A stretch of 59,633 nt of DNA from a virus. The stretch spans positions 1 through 59,633 of IMG/VR virus record IMGVR_UViG_3300023184_000136. One strand, 5' to 3'. Within the stretch, counting starts at the first letter, position 1, and every line of letters starts with the position of its first letter. Positions 17,089 to 24,908 of the stretch are shown here, one piece after another. The position numbers and the translations under genes are program-made. The notes under the pieces are model-generated. The model worked only from the letters and a program-made list of their open reading frames with translations. It was not told the origin of the DNA and did no database searches.

Positions 17089-18270
17089 ATGAAAGAATTG
17101 ATTAGACATATATTGTACAACCATATTAACGAACAAAGAGGAGGAGGTAATAAATTAGATACTCAAAAATTCATTGAAAGGGCAAAAGAAATTCATGGAA
17201 ATAAATTTGATTATTCTAAAGTAAATTATGAGGGAATGAGAATTCCTGTTGAAATCATTTGTCCAATACATGGTAAAACAATCCAAACACCTTTGGACCA
17301 TTTAAGAGGCAGTGGATGTAGTAAATGTGGTAATGAATTAAAAAAATATATTAGACTGAAACCTGTTGAGGAGTTTTTGAAACAAGCAAAGGAAGTTCAT
17401 GGGGACAAATATGATTATTCTAAAGTTGATTATAAAAATACAGAAACTAAAGTTAAAATAATATGTCCGATACATGGAGAATTTTTACAATCACCACACA
17501 GTCATTTGGGTGGTAAGGGATGTCCTAAATGTTCAGGTAAAAATCAAACAGAGGACGATTTTATTAGAAAGGCTCAAGAAGTTCATGGAAATAAGTATGA
17601 TTATTCACAATTGAATTTCAAAAATATGTCATCTCCTGTAACAATTATCTGCCCAATTCATGGTAAATTTACTCAAAATGTTGGCCATCACTTAAATGGT
17701 CATGGATGTTTTGAATGTGGAAACGAAAAGAAAATAGAAAACAGAAGAATGTCCATTGATGATTTTGTTAAACAATCACAGGAAATTCATGGGGACAAAT
17801 ATGACTATTCAAAAACTGAAAATGTTAAATTAAACAAAGATTTAACTACAATTATATGTCCAGTACATGGGGAATTTTTACAATCTAGAAATTCACATTT
17901 AAGAGGTAGAGGATGCCCACTATGTAGAGAATCAAAAGGTGAAAAGTTAATAAATAATTTATTAAAACAAAATAGTGTAAATTTTAAGAGACAATATAGA
18001 TTTGATGATTGTACAAATAAGTTTGAAAAATTTTGTGTGAAATTACCATTTGATTTCTATTTACCCGATTTAAATGTTGCAATTGAGTATGACGGAGTCC
18101 AACATTTTGTTCCATCATTTGGCCCCCGTTCATTTGAAATTACTCAAAGAAACGATAAATTTAAAAACAATTATTGTCGTAAAAAAAATATTAAACTAAT
18201 AAGAATACCTTATACTTGGGATGCTGAAAAAGTCAAAACTCAATTAATTAAAAAATTAGGAATTAAATAG
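17089..18270 (+). CDS. Vsr/EDxHD-type endonuclease with four zinc-finger-like repeats
   Basis: 393 residues from ATG 17089; an upstream GTG at 17053 lies inside the preceding terminator. Four repeats of about 62 residues (consensus F...A.EVHG.KYDYS, then ICP.HG.F.Q, then GC..C) occupy about residues 25-285 and resemble the DUF723-type repeats of phage endonucleases, likely DNA-binding. The C-terminal domain has FDFYLPDLNVAIEYDGVQHF and later RNDKFKNNYC and LIRIPY, the Vsr-like EDxHD homing nuclease core. The N-terminus MKELIRHILYNHINEQRGGG carries the [I/L]-x-E tag described in the findings. It could be a free-standing homing endonuclease, or an injected nuclease, or both. Own terminators at both ends. 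Confidence 0.75.
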   Translation: MKELIRHILYNHINEQRGGGNKLDTQKFIERAKEIHGNKFDYSKVNYEGMRIPVEIICPIHGKTIQTPLDHLRGSGCSKCGNELKKYIRLKPVEEFLKQAKEVHGDKYDYSKVDYKNTETKVKIICPIHGEFLQSPHSHLGGKGCPKCSGKNQTEDDFIRKAQEVHGNKYDYSQLNFKNMSSPVTIICPIHGKFTQNVGHHLNGHGCFECGNEKKIENRRMSIDDFVKQSQEIHGDKYDYSKTENVKLNKDLTTIICPVHGEFLQSRNSHLRGRGCPLCRESKGEKLINNLLKQNSVNFKRQYRFDDCTNKFEKFCVKLPFDFYLPDLNVAIEYDGVQHFVPSFGPRSFEITQRNDKFKNNYCRKKNIKLIRIPYTWDAEKVKTQLIKKLGIK

Positions 18271-18294
18271 ACCCCACCCTGTGTGGGGTTTTTT
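18271..18294 (+). terminator. Rho-independent terminator
   Basis: CCCCAC/GTGGGG stem with a 5-nt loop and six T residues. Confidence 0.85.
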
Positions 18295-18305
18295 ATTCTA
18301 TATGG

Positions 18306-18313
18306 TATTTATT
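18306..18313 (+). promoter_or_regulatory. Putative phage late promoter motif TATTTATT
   Basis: TATTTATT 4 nt upstream of the ATG at 18318, directly after a terminator. Confidence 0.5.
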
Positions 18314-18317
18314 GTAT

Positions 18318-18767
18318 ATGAAATTCATTATAAAAGAATCACAATATCAAAGGTTATTATTAGAGAGTAACCATATGAATTTTTATGATAATTTTCCTAC
18401 TATATTGGAAGAACTATTACAAGTTCCAGAATTTAGGGAGGATTTAAAAGAACATTCATATAATAAAAATGGTTATGTTAATTGGTGGAAGAGAGCGAAG
18501 GAAGATATGCAATTTTTAATTCGTGACAAATACTGTGGGTTATTTAAACAATTGGCTAGAAAGTATAAATTTAAATTAGATGTGGATGGGTATGGCGAAA
18601 AATATTTATGTATGACGTATGGAGGGATGTTTGGAGAAGCATTTTTTCACCAACTAAGGGGAAATAGATATGTTGGTGATGATGCACCAATAGATGATGG
18701 TCCCTATGAATATGAAGGACCCCCTTGGGTTTCTGAGTTTTTTATGAAAACATTTTACGGTAAATAA
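18318..18767 (+). CDS. Tagged protein of unknown function
   Basis: 149 residues from ATG 18318. The N-terminus MKFIIKESQYQRLLLES contains two [I/L]-x-E sites (IKE-S and LLE-S) in the first 17 residues, like other tagged proteins in this window. The body is rich in Tyr, Lys and Gly with a short acidic stretch (DDAPIDDGPYEYEG). No domain is recognised. It is a single-gene unit between two terminators with a late-type motif in front. A packaged head protein is inferred. Confidence 0.65.
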   Translation: MKFIIKESQYQRLLLESNHMNFYDNFPTILEELLQVPEFREDLKEHSYNKNGYVNWWKRAKEDMQFLIRDKYCGLFKQLARKYKFKLDVDGYGEKYLCMTYGGMFGEAFFHQLRGNRYVGDDAPIDDGPYEYEGPPWVSEFFMKTFYGK

Positions 18768-18774
18768 AATTATG

Positions 18775-18799
18775 ACCCCACCCACCAGTGGGGTTTTTT
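18775..18799 (+). terminator. Rho-independent terminator
   Basis: CCCCAC/GTGGGG stem with a 6-nt loop and six T residues, nearly the same stem as the terminator at 18271. Confidence 0.85.
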
Positions 18800-18818
18800 A
18801 TTTTTATCTAGCTTGATA

Positions 18819-18849
18819 TTGACTAGATAAATTATTAATTGTATATTTT
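18819..18849 (+). promoter_or_regulatory. Bacteroidota-type promoter, near consensus
   Basis: TTG at 18819-18821, 20-bp spacer, TATATTTT at 18842-18849 (one mismatch to TAnnTTTG). The ATG at 18866 follows. Confidence 0.5.
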
Positions 18850-18865
18850 ATAAAAAGTAAAGTAT

Positions 18866-19270
18866 ATGTCACCAATTGAAAAAGTAATCAAAGAAAATCA
18901 AGAAGAGTTTATGGACATGGTAATTAAGTTTGTAAACGAAAAAACTTTGACAAAACAAAAGAAAGCACCAAAAACTATTTGTCATTTCCAAGCGTTGGGA
19001 AAAACGTATGATAGTAATATTTTTGCAAGAAACTATGAAAGTTTTTTACAAGACGTTTCTAAAATAATGGAGTATGATAAATTTAAATCAATCCTTAAAG
19101 GATTTGTTAGAGAGAGTGAGAATGATTTCTCAGAATCTCATGAAGGAAAAACATCTATGATTAAATTACATAATGGAGGTGTAGCGACTTGTTATTCAGG
19201 AACCCCAAAAAAATTGGAACACATTAAAGGACTATGCGATGTTATGGGGGTTAGTTTAATAATCAAATAA
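18866..19270 (+). CDS. Protein of unknown function
   Basis: 134 residues, Lys-rich, with a central segment GKTYDSNIFARNYESFLQDV and a C-terminal LEHIKGLCDVMGVSLIIK. I do not recognise a family. It has its own near-consensus host-type promoter and lies among single accessory genes. It is the first of two adjacent genes of unknown function upstream of the DNA methyltransferase, so a link to modification is possible but unsupported. Confidence 0.55.
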   Translation: MSPIEKVIKENQEEFMDMVIKFVNEKTLTKQKKAPKTICHFQALGKTYDSNIFARNYESFLQDVSKIMEYDKFKSILKGFVRESENDFSESHEGKTSMIKLHNGGVATCYSGTPKKLEHIKGLCDVMGVSLIIK

Positions 19271-19281
19271 TAACAAGTAAG

Positions 19282-19312
19282 TTGGTTTTATAAAAATTTT
19301 TATTTACATTTC
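19282..19312 (+). promoter_or_regulatory. Bacteroidota-type promoter, near consensus
   Basis: TTG at 19282-19284, 20-bp spacer, TACATTTC at 19305-19312 (last base differs from consensus). The ATG at 19325 is about where the message would begin. Confidence 0.5.
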
Positions 19313-19324
19313 TAAAAAAGAAAT

Positions 19325-19873
19325 ATGGAATCAATTAACAATCTTAAAAAGATTATCAAAGATAATTGGGGATTAATTATTAATGATTTTAATGCACATA
19401 TTGAAGAAAAGTTTGAGCAATTTTTCTTTATGTCTTATTCGGATTATTTTAAGAATAATAAAACACAAGAAATAACTAAAATAATTTCACCTGTATTCAA
19501 TGCCATATTGTGTAAAAATTTAAAGCCTTTTGGTTTTAATAGGTGTGAAAGTGATGGTTCAGATTATGTGTTTGATAACGTTTTTATTGAAGGTAAAATC
19601 ACATTATCAAAAGATAATTCTTGGACCGGTAATGGATATAAGAAAACTAGCTGGCATTTATTAATCAAGTTAGATTTGGATGAAAATGGTATGATTCGTT
19701 ATTCATTCTGTGGTTTAGTTCCATTAGATGAGTGTATTTCAGACTGGACCAAGCCAACACTTGGTAGTAATTTTAGCTCATTAAAATTTGAAAATCAGGA
19801 CTATCAAAAAATAAATATTATTAATGGTATGATTGAAAGAAAGACTAGTCTTTTATCTATTATTTTGTTATAA
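19325..19873 (+). CDS. Protein of unknown function upstream of a methyltransferase
   Basis: 182 residues, rich in Asn, Ile, Phe and Lys. No catalytic motif stands out. The gap to the methyltransferase gene is 8 bases, so the two are probably co-transcribed. A cognate restriction enzyme would be one idea for this position, but no PD-(D/E)XK or HNH motif can be seen, so I leave it unassigned. Confidence 0.55.
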   Translation: MESINNLKKIIKDNWGLIINDFNAHIEEKFEQFFFMSYSDYFKNNKTQEITKIISPVFNAILCKNLKPFGFNRCESDGSDYVFDNVFIEGKITLSKDNSWTGNGYKKTSWHLLIKLDLDENGMIRYSFCGLVPLDECISDWTKPTLGSNFSSLKFENQDYQKINIINGMIERKTSLLSIILL

Positions 19874-19881
19874 TTATTAAT

Positions 19882-20706
19882 ATGGAATTAAATAAAATAT
19901 ACAACGAAGACTGTCTAATAACTCTATCTAACGTACCTGATAATACTATTGACCTAACTGTAACATCACCTCCCTACGATGATTTAAGAACGTATAATAA
20001 TCATATCTCAGGTATTAAAACTGAATTTAATGGATACTCTTTTGACTTTGAAAAAATTGCAAGAGAATTGTATAGAACAACTAAAGAAGGAGGAGTAGTT
20101 GTATGGGTTGTTGGAGACGGAACAGAGAAAGGAAGTGAAACAGGAACATCATTCAAACAAGCATTATTCTTCAAAGAGATTGGATTTAATATTCATGACA
20201 CAATGATTTACATGAAGAATAATTTTTCAAATCCATCTTCAAATAGATACCATCAAATTTTTGAATACATGTTTGTTTTATCTAAGGGTAAACCAAAGAC
20301 ATTCAATTCAATTAAAGATAGAAAGAATGTTTATGGTGGTCAGGTTGGTAGTTGGGGTAAGAATACTTCTCGACAAGTGGATGGAACGATGGTAGAAAGA
20401 AAGAAAAAAATCATTGAAGAGTACGGTCAAAGATATAATGTATGGACATTTAAGACATCTAAGAACGGTCAGGAGGATGAAATAGCTTATCAACACCCTG
20501 CAATATTCCCAATTCAGTTGGTTAAGGACCATATAATGAGTTGGTCAAACCCTGGTGATTTAATTTTTGACCCGTTTATGGGTAGTGGGACAACGGCAAA
20601 AGCTGCAGTTCAAACTGAAAGGTCTTACTTGGGTAGTGAACTTTCTGAGGAGTACTATGGTATTTGTTTAAAAAGATTAGAAACGATTCAAAAAGAATTA
20701 AGATAA
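19882..20706 (+). CDS. DNA amino-methyltransferase (TSPPY type)
   Basis: 274 residues. The catalytic motif IV TSPPYDD is near residue 30, and the AdoMet-binding motif I FDPFMGSGTTAKAA is near residue 232. This order (catalytic before binding) marks the beta class of N4-cytosine/N6-adenine methyltransferases. The second subject of the family in this window is at 53264. It would modify phage or host DNA to avoid restriction or regulate expression. Recognition sequence cannot be read from the protein. Confidence 0.85.
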   Translation: MELNKIYNEDCLITLSNVPDNTIDLTVTSPPYDDLRTYNNHISGIKTEFNGYSFDFEKIARELYRTTKEGGVVVWVVGDGTEKGSETGTSFKQALFFKEIGFNIHDTMIYMKNNFSNPSSNRYHQIFEYMFVLSKGKPKTFNSIKDRKNVYGGQVGSWGKNTSRQVDGTMVERKKKIIEEYGQRYNVWTFKTSKNGQEDEIAYQHPAIFPIQLVKDHIMSWSNPGDLIFDPFMGSGTTAKAAVQTERSYLGSELSEEYYGICLKRLETIQKELR

Positions 20707-20717
20707 ATTAACAGATG

Positions 20718-20736
20718 CTAGTTATTACTAGTTTTT
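20718..20736 (+). terminator. Rho-independent terminator
   Basis: CTAGT/ACTAG stem with TATT loop followed by TTTTT, 11 bases after the methyltransferase stop. Short AT-rich stem. Confidence 0.5.
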
Positions 20737-20768
20737 CTTAATATTGACGATATTTATTAATGAATATC

Positions 20769-20810
20769 AATCCCATCCGCATCTCGCAAGAGTTATGTGA
20801 TGGGATTTTT
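20769..20810 (+). terminator. Hairpin with T tract, terminator or leader structure
   Basis: AATCCCATC pairs with GATGGGATT across about 21 nt, followed by T residues that run into the late-type motif of the next gene. A separate TATTTATT occurs at 20751 just before it. Confidence 0.55.
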
Positions 20811-20817
20811 ATTTATA
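20810..20817 (+). promoter_or_regulatory. Putative phage late promoter motif TATTTATA
   Basis: TATTTATA 19 nt upstream of the ATG at 20837, after a terminator-like hairpin. Confidence 0.45.
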
Positions 20818-20836
20818 AACATTAAACAAAACGAAA

Positions 20837-21286
20837 ATGAAGAAAAAATTTTTGTTAGTTTTTGCTCTCGTAAGTTCGTTAGTAGTGTTTGGACAAGACC
20901 ACAAAAAGGGATGGGATGTCTCAGTGGGACCAACATTATTCGTACCGATGGCAAAAACTGTTGATTGGAACTCCAAAGCTTATGGAGAAACCGTGAAATT
21001 TCACAAAGAAAACATGGTGGTAACTGTGGGTTTTATGCAGGATAAGAACAACTTTGTTGTTGCTCCTGTATTAATTGGAGGTCGAAAGCATCTTAATCAT
21101 AACCTACAACTAGGTCTTGATGCGGGTGTTACTTTTTTCCATGGTCAAAAGGGACAATTTACATACGTTCCTTCCCTTGGTTACAAGATAAACAAAAAAT
21201 GGTGCTTAGAACAATCACTTCTAAGGACTGTAAAAGATGGTAAGACAACCAACCGAGTAGGGTTAGGGTTGCTTTATAATCTTTAA
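20837..21286 (+). CDS. Small outer-membrane-barrel-like secreted protein
   Basis: 149 residues. Residues 1-20 (MKKKFLLVFALVSSLVVFGQ) form a signal peptide with a Bacteroidota-style VFGQ cleavage site. The rest alternates hydrophobic and polar residues with Gly turns (WDVSVGPTLFVPM, LQLGLDAGVTFFHG, FTYVPSLGYKINKKW) and ends in VGLGLLYNL, as expected for a beta barrel of about eight strands. Phage genes of this kind may block receptors or alter the outer membrane after infection. That role is inferred. It may have been gained from a host, since its style is that of cellular outer-membrane proteins. Confidence 0.6.
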   Translation: MKKKFLLVFALVSSLVVFGQDHKKGWDVSVGPTLFVPMAKTVDWNSKAYGETVKFHKENMVVTVGFMQDKNNFVVAPVLIGGRKHLNHNLQLGLDAGVTFFHGQKGQFTYVPSLGYKINKKWCLEQSLLRTVKDGKTTNRVGLGLLYNL

Positions 21287-21310
21287 AGTCAAAAAAAACA
21301 AAAAATTCAT

Positions 21311-21418
21311 ATGGAGCAATTCGAATTTTTATGGCATTGGCACTTCTTATTAGGAGTACTTGTCGGAATTGTGGTGGGACCACATGTTCACAAGCTTATT
21401 TCAAAATTTAAGAAATAA
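21311..21418 (+). CDS. Tiny membrane protein
   Basis: 35 residues: one hydrophobic segment (HFLLGVLVGIVVGPHVHKLI) with His residues and a basic tail KFKK. It follows the barrel-like gene by 24 bases and ends 9 bases before a terminator, consistent with a two-gene unit. No family is recognised. Confidence 0.45.
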   Translation: MEQFEFLWHWHFLLGVLVGIVVGPHVHKLISKFKK

Positions 21419-21427
21419 GAGAAAAAG

Positions 21428-21451
21428 CCCCTGATTATTCAGGGGTTTTTT
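21428..21451 (+). terminator. Rho-independent terminator
   Basis: CCCCTGA/TCAGGGG stem, 4-nt loop, six T residues. Confidence 0.88.
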
Positions 21452-21479
21452 GTTTATATGAGTTTATTGTGTATATTTG
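21450..21479 (+). promoter_or_regulatory. Bacteroidota-type promoter
   Basis: TTG at 21450-21452 (overlapping the terminator T tract), 19-bp spacer, TATATTTG at 21472-21479. ATG 21484 lies 4 nt after the box, so the message is leaderless or nearly so. Confidence 0.75.
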
Positions 21480-21483
21480 CTCC

Positions 21484-21963
21484 ATGCAGATATTCCTACC
21501 ATACAACGACTTTAGAAAATCCCTTAGAGTGTTGGACAATAAACGATTGGGTAAACAACGTGTTGAGACTTATCAGATTATATCTGCCATCACTCGTAGA
21601 CCAAAGTTGGATGGAACTCCTTATAAGGGTTGGTTGAACCATCCTTGTACCATTATGTGGAAGGATTATGTTCCAGCCCTTAAGTTGTATTTGAATTATT
21701 CAATTGACGAGTGGATTGCACGAGGATTCAAAAACACAATGAATATGGAATCATTTGAGGAAGATATTGTATATCCTCATTGGTTTGGTAATGAGAAGTT
21801 TCATTCCTCACATAGAGCCAACCTATTAAAAAAAGAACCTGACTTTTATAATCAATATGGGTGGACTGAAGACCCATTAAATCCATATGTTTGGATGGAC
21901 AAAGAAAATAAATGGTATGAACAACATTCAGGAGTAAAAGGAAGAGTATATTATGAACAGTAA
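21484..21963 (+). CDS. MSMEG_6728-like protein, possible pyrimidine-dimer glycosylase fold
   Basis: 159 residues from ATG 21484, directly after its promoter; the frame upstream runs through the -7 box and cannot be translated from this transcript. The pattern MQIFLPYNDFRKSLRVLDNK, then RLGKQRVETYQI, NHPCTIMWKDY, SHRANLLKKEPDFY and PYVW fits a conserved family annotated as MSMEG_6728, related to pyrimidine-dimer DNA glycosylases. It may act in DNA repair. Biochemical function of this branch is poorly defined, so I leave it as a family call. It overlaps the next gene by 11 bases. Confidence 0.7.
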   Translation: MQIFLPYNDFRKSLRVLDNKRLGKQRVETYQIISAITRRPKLDGTPYKGWLNHPCTIMWKDYVPALKLYLNYSIDEWIARGFKNTMNMESFEEDIVYPHWFGNEKFHSSHRANLLKKEPDFYNQYGWTEDPLNPYVWMDKENKWYEQHSGVKGRVYYEQ

Positions 21964-22444
21964 AGAACTATTAGCGTTTATTAAACAACACTCGGACAAT
22001 CCGTTGGAGTTGTTGGTTGAAACATTGAATGACTTCAAAAACGAGAAAGGGTTTGAACAGGACTTGTTAACTCCTGGTTTCTTGAAGGAGTGGCAAATAT
22101 CTGAATTGCTTAATCACATATGTCATAAGACCAAACATGGAGCTGATGCAACCAATCAAGAAGGTACTGAGAACTATGAATATTTAAGTTGTAAGGACGG
22201 AGGTTCATTCCAATTGGATAGAATCCATAAGGATAACCTTCACCGTATTGAACGTAATACCAAGTTCTTTTTTGCATTATATGATAAGGAAAATGGATTG
22301 AAGTGTTCAAAGATTTGGTCAATTGATGCTACCGTTGTATTGGAGGAAGCTAAGGTTAAAATTGCCAAGATGAAGGAAAGTTCCAACCACATTGGATTCT
22401 CTCAAAGTTGGGTGGAAGAACACGGTATGGTAGTTTATAGTTAA
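21953..22444 (+). CDS. Protein of unknown function
   Basis: 163 residues. Contains HICHKTKHGADATNQ and a following YEYLSCKDGGSFQLDRI, then HRIERNTKFFFALYDKE. The pattern of E-x-L-x-C/K and F-Q-L-D-R is like that seen in some restriction-endonuclease-fold proteins, but I cannot assign catalytic residues. Coupled to the preceding gene by overlap and followed by a weak hairpin. Confidence 0.55.
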   Translation: MNSKELLAFIKQHSDNPLELLVETLNDFKNEKGFEQDLLTPGFLKEWQISELLNHICHKTKHGADATNQEGTENYEYLSCKDGGSFQLDRIHKDNLHRIERNTKFFFALYDKENGLKCSKIWSIDATVVLEEAKVKIAKMKESSNHIGFSQSWVEEHGMVVYS

Positions 22445-22459
22445 AAAATATAAAAAAAT

Positions 22460-22481
22460 AATCAGTATTTGTACTGATTTT
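22460..22481 (+). terminator. AT-rich hairpin terminator
   Basis: AATCAGTA/TACTGATT stem with a 4-nt loop, followed by TT and A-rich sequence. Confidence 0.5.
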
Positions 22482-22514
22482 AAAAATAAAAGAATACCTT
22501 CGTAAAAATAATAT

Positions 22515-23039
22515 ATGATAATGAAAAAATACTTTTTGATTTTGTTCGGAGAATTTGAATCCGAAGAATTTTGTAAAGATGTTGCGTTAACAATTGCACC
22601 ACTTGTGGATTCACCACAATTAAAGTTTCAACATAGTAATGGTGGATTATTATTCCATTTCGCCAGTGAGGTGGACCAAGTTGAAATGTATGAGTTCCTT
22701 TCTATTTCATTCTTTGGTCTTGTGACTTCGTTCATTTTGACAGAGAATACTGACAATTTGTCACTTTATATGCCTGAGGATGCGAAAACACACCTATTAG
22801 ATTTGGAAAACGCGAGTGGTGATATATCTATTAATATGGACTTATCTAAACCAAATTTCTTTGAGGATGAGTTTGAAGAAGACGATGAAGATGATTTTAT
22901 GGCACTAGTTTTGAACAGAGTTAAAGATAAAGTAAAGAAGCCATCCTTGGACCAGTTATTGGAAAAGGTTGGAAACAAAGGGGTTGAATCATTAACACCA
23001 TTTGAAAAAGATACGTTGGATGCGTATAGTAAAAATTAA
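22515..23039 (+). CDS. Acidic protein with DUF6576-like tail, next to the sigma gene
   Basis: 174 residues. An N-terminal mixed domain (KKYFLILFGEFESEEFCKDV...) is followed by an acidic stretch (FEDEFEEDDEDDF) and a C-terminal SLDQLLEKVGNKGVESLTPF-type motif, which resembles the short helical tail (DUF6576) of many Bacteroidota proteins. It ends 2 bases before the sigma-factor gene, so the two are surely co-expressed. A regulator or accessory of the sigma factor is a tempting guess without direct support. Confidence 0.6.
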   Translation: MIMKKYFLILFGEFESEEFCKDVALTIAPLVDSPQLKFQHSNGGLLFHFASEVDQVEMYEFLSISFFGLVTSFILTENTDNLSLYMPEDAKTHLLDLENASGDISINMDLSKPNFFEDEFEEDDEDDFMALVLNRVKDKVKKPSLDQLLEKVGNKGVESLTPFEKDTLDAYSKN

Positions 23040-23041
23040 TT

Positions 23042-23839
23042 ATGAGAGAAAAAGCAGTAATACCAATTAACCAAGACGAGATTGCAAGTTATTTAAAAGA
23101 CATTCGAAAGTTAACTGTAATGACGGTTGAAAGAGAACGTGAACTTGCAGATAGAATGTTATCGGGAAACATTACCGATGAAGAAAAGGCGGAGATAAAG
23201 AAGGAGATACTTGAAGGTAACCTTCGTTTCGTTATCACCGTGAGTAAACAATATCAAAACCAAGGGTTGGACTTCCCTGATTTGATTGCCGAAGGAAACT
23301 ATGGTTTGTTGAAAGCCATCGAGAACTTTGATTGGTCCAAGAAATTAAGATTTATATCTTATGCCGTTTGGTGGGTTCGTCAATCCATCCTGCAATCTCT
23401 TAATGAGAATGCAAGAACCATTCGTCTTCCCGTGAATGTGGTACAAGAGTTACAGAAAGCTAAGAAAGAGTTAGATAGAGAGGGTGTTGAATTACCTGAT
23501 AAGTTTGTTAACCTACCTTATACTGTTAACTTGGATTCACCTTTAAATGAAGATGGAGACACTTTGATGGACGTATTGAATAATCCTAACGCTGAGTGGG
23601 CTGATTCCAACTTGACTACTGAACAGACTTTGAAAGATAAGTTATTGGGTATGTTGGATGTATTGGATGAGAGAGAAAGAATTATCGTGGAGGATTATTT
23701 TGGACTATCTGGCTCAACAAGAACCTTGGAAGATATAGGTAATGACTTCGACTTAACGAAGGAAAGGGTACGACAGATTAAGGAAAAAGCTCTCAGAAAA
23801 CTGAGAAATGAGACGGGTTCTCTGTTCGATTATATGTAA
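23042..23839 (+). CDS. Phage-encoded sigma-70 family factor
   Basis: 265 residues with all core sigma regions: region 1.2 (DEIASYLKDIRKLTVMTVER), region 2 (GNLRFVITVSKQYQNQGLDF, then IAEGNYGLLKAIENFDWSKK, RFISYAVWWVRQSI), region 3 and region 4 with a helix-turn-helix (RTLEDIGNDFDLTKERVRQI). Length and sequence are close to the primary sigma factors of Bacteroidota, which are also short (about 290 residues), and unlike T4 gp55. It directs RNA polymerase to promoters. It could redirect host polymerase to phage genes, possibly to the TATTTATA motif, though its region 2/4 look primary-type. Followed by a terminator. Confidence 0.88.
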   Translation: MREKAVIPINQDEIASYLKDIRKLTVMTVERERELADRMLSGNITDEEKAEIKKEILEGNLRFVITVSKQYQNQGLDFPDLIAEGNYGLLKAIENFDWSKKLRFISYAVWWVRQSILQSLNENARTIRLPVNVVQELQKAKKELDREGVELPDKFVNLPYTVNLDSPLNEDGDTLMDVLNNPNAEWADSNLTTEQTLKDKLLGMLDVLDERERIIVEDYFGLSGSTRTLEDIGNDFDLTKERVRQIKEKALRKLRNETGSLFDYM

Positions 23840-23850
23840 AATTAGTTAAA

Positions 23851-23876
23851 GGGTGTATTTATTCAATACACCTTTT
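23851..23876 (+). terminator. Rho-independent terminator
   Basis: GGTGTAT/ATACACC stem with a 7-nt loop then TTTT. The loop happens to contain TATTTAT, but no start codon follows closely. Confidence 0.7.
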
Positions 23877-23908
23877 ATATTTTAGGGTGTGTATTAAAAT
23901 TAAAAATT

Positions 23909-24190
23909 ATGAAAAAATTTATAGAAAACAACTTTACGGTTATTGTATTAGTAATTGCTCTTTTAACATTCTTTAAAGGATGCGGTGACACAAGAGAGTT
24001 ATCAAAGATTAAAAAAGAAATTACAGCAATCAAAGATTCAACTTATACTAAAGGTGAGTTGGATAGAGAACTTAAGATTTCGGGTCTTGAATCAGAAAAA
24101 AGAATGATTCAGGCGACTGACAGAAAATTATTAGATGTTAGAAGACAAACTGAAATTGAAGAAGAGATAAAAAGACTAAACAAAAAATAG
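23909..24190 (+). CDS. Membrane-anchored coiled-coil protein
   Basis: 93 residues. One N-terminal membrane segment (FTVIVLVIALLTFF) followed by GCGD and a long Lys/Glu-rich coiled coil (residues 30-93). Ends 1 base before the four-pass membrane gene. Its place at the head of an amidase/spanin-like cluster suggests a lysis-control role such as an antiholin or an additional spanin, which is inferred from context only. Confidence 0.6.
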   Translation: MKKFIENNFTVIVLVIALLTFFKGCGDTRELSKIKKEITAIKDSTYTKGELDRELKISGLESEKRMIQATDRKLLDVRRQTEIEEEIKRLNKK

Positions 24191-24191
24191 A

Positions 24192-24908
24192 ATGAATTGG
24201 TTTCAAAAAAACTTTAAAACGATAATCTATATTGCGTTTTTGGTTCCAATCCTAACTGTTGCGGGAGTATCAATTTCTCACGTAACAAAATGGTATGGTT
24301 TATCTAACCCGTTTAGTTGGGCGATATATCTATCAGTTGGTATCGAAATAGCTGCGTTATCGGCATTGGCTGCGATTTCTGCAAAAATGGGTAAAAAAGT
24401 TTACTTCCCATTTGGTATCGTAACCCTAATTCAATTTATTGGTAACATATTCTTTGCTTATCAATACATTGATGTTAACAGTCAGTCCTTCAAAGATTGG
24501 GTGGACATGGTTGACCCTATTGTTAGTTTGTTGGGTGTTGATTCAGGAGACCCTGTTGGTCATAAAAGATTCTTGGCATTATTTGCTGGTGGTATGTTAC
24601 CTATTATCTCTTTATCTTTCCTACATATGTTGGTAAAATTTGAAGAGGAAGATAAGAATACTGATTTATTGGTTAAAGATATTAATATTGATTTGTTAAG
24701 TACTGAGGCCGGTAAAAAAGAAGCTGAATTCTTTGAAGAAAAACTTAATCCAACTGACGAAGAACTTAGAATATTGGAGGAAGAATTACGAAAAATTAAC
24801 GAAAAGAAATTTGGTAATTTGGTTGAACAATACGAACCAATGGAAGAAATACCAGAAAAAATAATTCCAGAAAAAAAAATCCTTACTTACACTAGAAGAG
24901 ATGCTTGA
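24192..24908 (+). CDS. Four-pass membrane protein, possible holin
   Basis: 238 residues. Four hydrophobic segments near residues 10-28, 43-62, 72-92 and 126-147, then an acidic/basic cytoplasmic tail of about 90 residues (KKEAEFFEEKLNPTDEEL). It overlaps the amidase gene by 8 bases. Position immediately before an amidase suggests a holin that releases the lytic enzyme, but it is larger than typical holins and has a long tail, so another membrane function is possible. Confidence 0.5.
   Translation: MNWFQKNFKTIIYIAFLVPILTVAGVSISHVTKWYGLSNPFSWAIYLSVGIEIAALSALAAISAKMGKKVYFPFGIVTLIQFIGNIFFAYQYIDVNSQSFKDWVDMVDPIVSLLGVDSGDPVGHKRFLALFAGGMLPIISLSFLHMLVKFEEEDKNTDLLVKDINIDLLSTEAGKKEAEFFEEKLNPTDEELRILEEELRKINEKKFGNLVEQYEPMEEIPEKIIPEKKILTYTRRDA

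Noticed and set aside
23862-23868. TATTTAT late-type motif after the sigma gene
   Set aside because: It is part of the loop of a terminator hairpin, and the next start is about 40 nt away.
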